Below, in pieces: positions 63,166 to 64,000 of a stretch of 64,000 nucleotides of DNA. The DNA comes from Shinella sumterensis (lineage in GTDB: Bacteria; Pseudomonadota; Alphaproteobacteria; Rhizobiales; Rhizobiaceae). Within the stretch, counting starts at the first letter, position 1; each line of letters opens with the position of its first letter. The stretch is from NCBI RefSeq assembly GCF_004514425.2, contig NZ_MYFN02000014.1, positions 1-64,000 on the forward strand. Direction: 5' to 3'. A program made the translations under genes and the position numbers. The notes below the pieces were generated by a model, which saw only the letters and a list, made by a program, of their open reading frames with translations, was not told where the DNA came from and did no database searches.

Positions 63166-63357
63166 ATGAAGTTTTCGCTGAACGGGCTTTACATCGAAAG
63201 CTACACGAAATGCGCCAATTGCGGCGTGCTGATCTACGAGGCCTCGGCCGAGGATTCCGCCCGCAAGAAGGTGCATGACGGGAGCATTTATTGCTCCGAG
63301 GAATGCGTTGACTGGAAGCTTGCCCGGGACGCCCGCCGCGCCAAGGCCGCCGTCTAG
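63166..63357 (+). CDS. Small four-cysteine (zinc-knuckle, TRASH-like) protein, 63 residues
   Basis: A 63-residue protein placed three bases after hyuB. Cysteines form CANC (16, 19) and YCSEEC (43, 47), a C-x2-C...C-x3-C knuckle resembling TRASH/FCS metal-binding folds. Charged, basic termini and no signal peptide suggest a cytoplasmic protein. I know of no established role; the position suggests an accessory or metallation partner of HyuAB, or a small regulator. Its ATG follows the hyuB stop so closely that translational coupling is expected. Confidence 0.8.
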   Translation: MKFSLNGLYIESYTKCANCGVLIYEASAEDSARKKVHDGSIYCSEECVDWKLARDARRAKAAV

Positions 63358-63367
63358 GAATTGATGC

Positions 63368-63397
63368 GCCGGCCCCGTCTGTGAGGGTGGGGCCGGC
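63368..63397 (+). other. GC-rich intercistronic hairpin before the aminotransferase gene
   Basis: GCCGGCCCC (63368-63376) and GGGGCCGGC (63389-63397) are exact inverted repeats with a 12-base loop, in the 96-base spacer before the aminotransferase. Weak T content afterwards argues for attenuation or mRNA protection rather than full termination. Confidence 0.5.
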
Positions 63398-63453
63398 CAA
63401 CTTGAAGCGCCGCGATAGCGCCGCGCCATAACAAACTGTCCAAGGAGACATCC

Positions 63454-64000
63454 ATGTCCACGAACGCTGCCTTCACGGCGCGGCGCGCTGCCGCTATTCC
63501 GGCTGGCCTGTCGAAACATCTCGACGTCTATATCGAGAAGGCGGAAAACGCCGAACTGTGGGACGTCGAAGGCAAGCGCTACATCGATTTTGCCGCCGGC
63601 ATCGCCGTCAACAACACGGGCCACCGCCATCCGAAGGTGGTCGAGCGCGTGCGCAATCAGCTCGACAAGGTCACGCACACCTCGTTCCAGACCACGCCCT
63701 ATATCGACTATGTCACGGTCTGCGAGAAACTGAACGACCTGGTGCCTGGTGACTTCCCGAAGAAGACATTCCTCGTCTCCACCGGCGCTGAAGCTATCGA
63801 AAACGCCGCCAAGATCGCCCGCGCTGCGACCGGCCGCTCGGCCTTCGTCGCCTTTTCCGGCGCCTTCCACGGTCGCACGCTGATGGCGATGACGCTGACC
63901 GGCAAGACCACGCCCTACAAGGCCGGTTTCGGCCCGCTGGTGCCGGACGTCTTCCACCTGCCATTCCCGATCCCCTATCACGGCATCTCCGAACAGGAAT
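63454..64000 (+). CDS. gabT: 4-aminobutyrate-type (omega-amino acid) aminotransferase, 3' end outside window
   Basis: 182 residues of a class III PLP aminotransferase: YIEKAENAELWDVEGKRYID, FAAGIAVNNTGHRHPKVV, the PLP-phosphate-loop motif STGAEAIENAAKIAR and AFHGRTLMAMTLTGK. This N-terminal pattern matches GabT/DavT enzymes that convert 4-aminobutyrate or 5-aminovalerate to the semialdehyde. The PLP lysine lies beyond the window. AAGGAGA stands six bases before the ATG. Following HyuAB, it would act on the omega-amino acid released from a lactam. Confidence 0.93.
   Translation, partial: MSTNAAFTARRAAAIPAGLSKHLDVYIEKAENAELWDVEGKRYIDFAAGIAVNNTGHRHPKVVERVRNQLDKVTHTSFQTTPYIDYVTVCEKLNDLVPGDFPKKTFLVSTGAEAIENAAKIARAATGRSAFVAFSGAFHGRTLMAMTLTGKTTPYKAGFGPLVPDVFHLPFPIPYHGISEQE

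Noticed and set aside
61315-63981. Long minus-strand open frame of 888 codons opposite hyuB and gabT
   Set aside because: It is antisense to clearly recognisable hyuB, the small protein and the aminotransferase. The high-GC codon bias leaves the opposite strand open, and the translation resembles no protein family.

Overview
The window looks like accessory DNA of an alphaproteobacterium, most likely Rhizobiaceae (Rhizobium, Ensifer, Shinella or Agrobacterium type). The evidence is the high-GC sequence with strong third-position G/C, the density of periplasmic-binding-protein ABC transporters, and the mix of SorC, FCD-GntR, LacI, DeoR and LysR regulators beside short operons for oxidising unusual carbon and nitrogen sources. 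There are no rRNA, tRNA, CRISPR or phage genes. The window begins inside an ABC ATPase gene and ends inside an aminotransferase gene. It reads as four catabolic islands separated by short zones of gene debris.

Island 1 (1-10740) is a polyol or pentose locus. A leftward operon (two-subunit transketolase, FGGY kinase, SorC regulator, SDR dehydrogenase) is divergent from a rightward ribose-type ABC transporter (permease, binding protein, double ATPase) plus a second SDR. The implied route is import, oxidation to a ketose, phosphorylation, then a two-carbon transfer. A motif resembling GTGAATTTTTATTCAC lies before the regulator gene, and weaker copies lie in the divergent promoter region. Positions 10845-11870 hold a deleted hybrid sensor kinase and a frameshifted SDR fragment.

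Island 2 (11873-34291) has a rightward operon: a ThDP enzyme of the acetolactate synthase type, hydantoinase/oxoprolinase subunits A and B, a class I aminotransferase, a uronate-dehydrogenase-like SDR, a DAO-type flavoenzyme and a LysR regulator. Leftward genes follow for a DMT exporter, a complete branched-chain-amino-acid-type ABC importer (LivFGMHJ), a GntR regulator and a YdiJ-type FAD/Fe-S D-2-hydroxyacid dehydrogenase. Divergent from ydiJ are two SDRs, a 63-residue protein and a pyrroline-5-carboxylate-reductase-like protein. The substrate is unknown; an amide, lactam or hydantoin-like amino acid derivative fits the enzymes. A broken IS3-family element (about 34442-34865) ends the island.

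Island 3 (35321-51599) is a sugar or cyclitol locus. It holds an ABC importer of the MalEFG type with its ATPase encoded 7.6 kb away, LacI and DeoR regulators, two Gfo/Idh/MocA dehydrogenases, two IolE-like TIM-barrel proteins, an LsrF-like aldolase, a PfkB kinase, two alpha/beta hydrolases, a ribulose-phosphate-3-epimerase-like protein and a ROK kinase. The LacI/binding-protein divergent region carries a 22-bp palindrome and two abutting 22-bp inverted repeats. Positions 51600-52560 contain remnants of LysR, acyltransferase and membrane-transporter genes.

Island 4 (52564-64000) carries lhgO (L-2-hydroxyglutarate oxidoreductase), a second Liv-type transporter, an FCD-GntR regulator, a second HyuA/HyuB pair, a tiny four-cysteine protein and the start of a GABA-type aminotransferase. 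The set fits an ATP-dependent lactamase route (lactam to omega-amino acid to semialdehyde to dicarboxylate). LhgO makes a five-carbon substrate such as delta-valerolactam an attractive but unproven guess.
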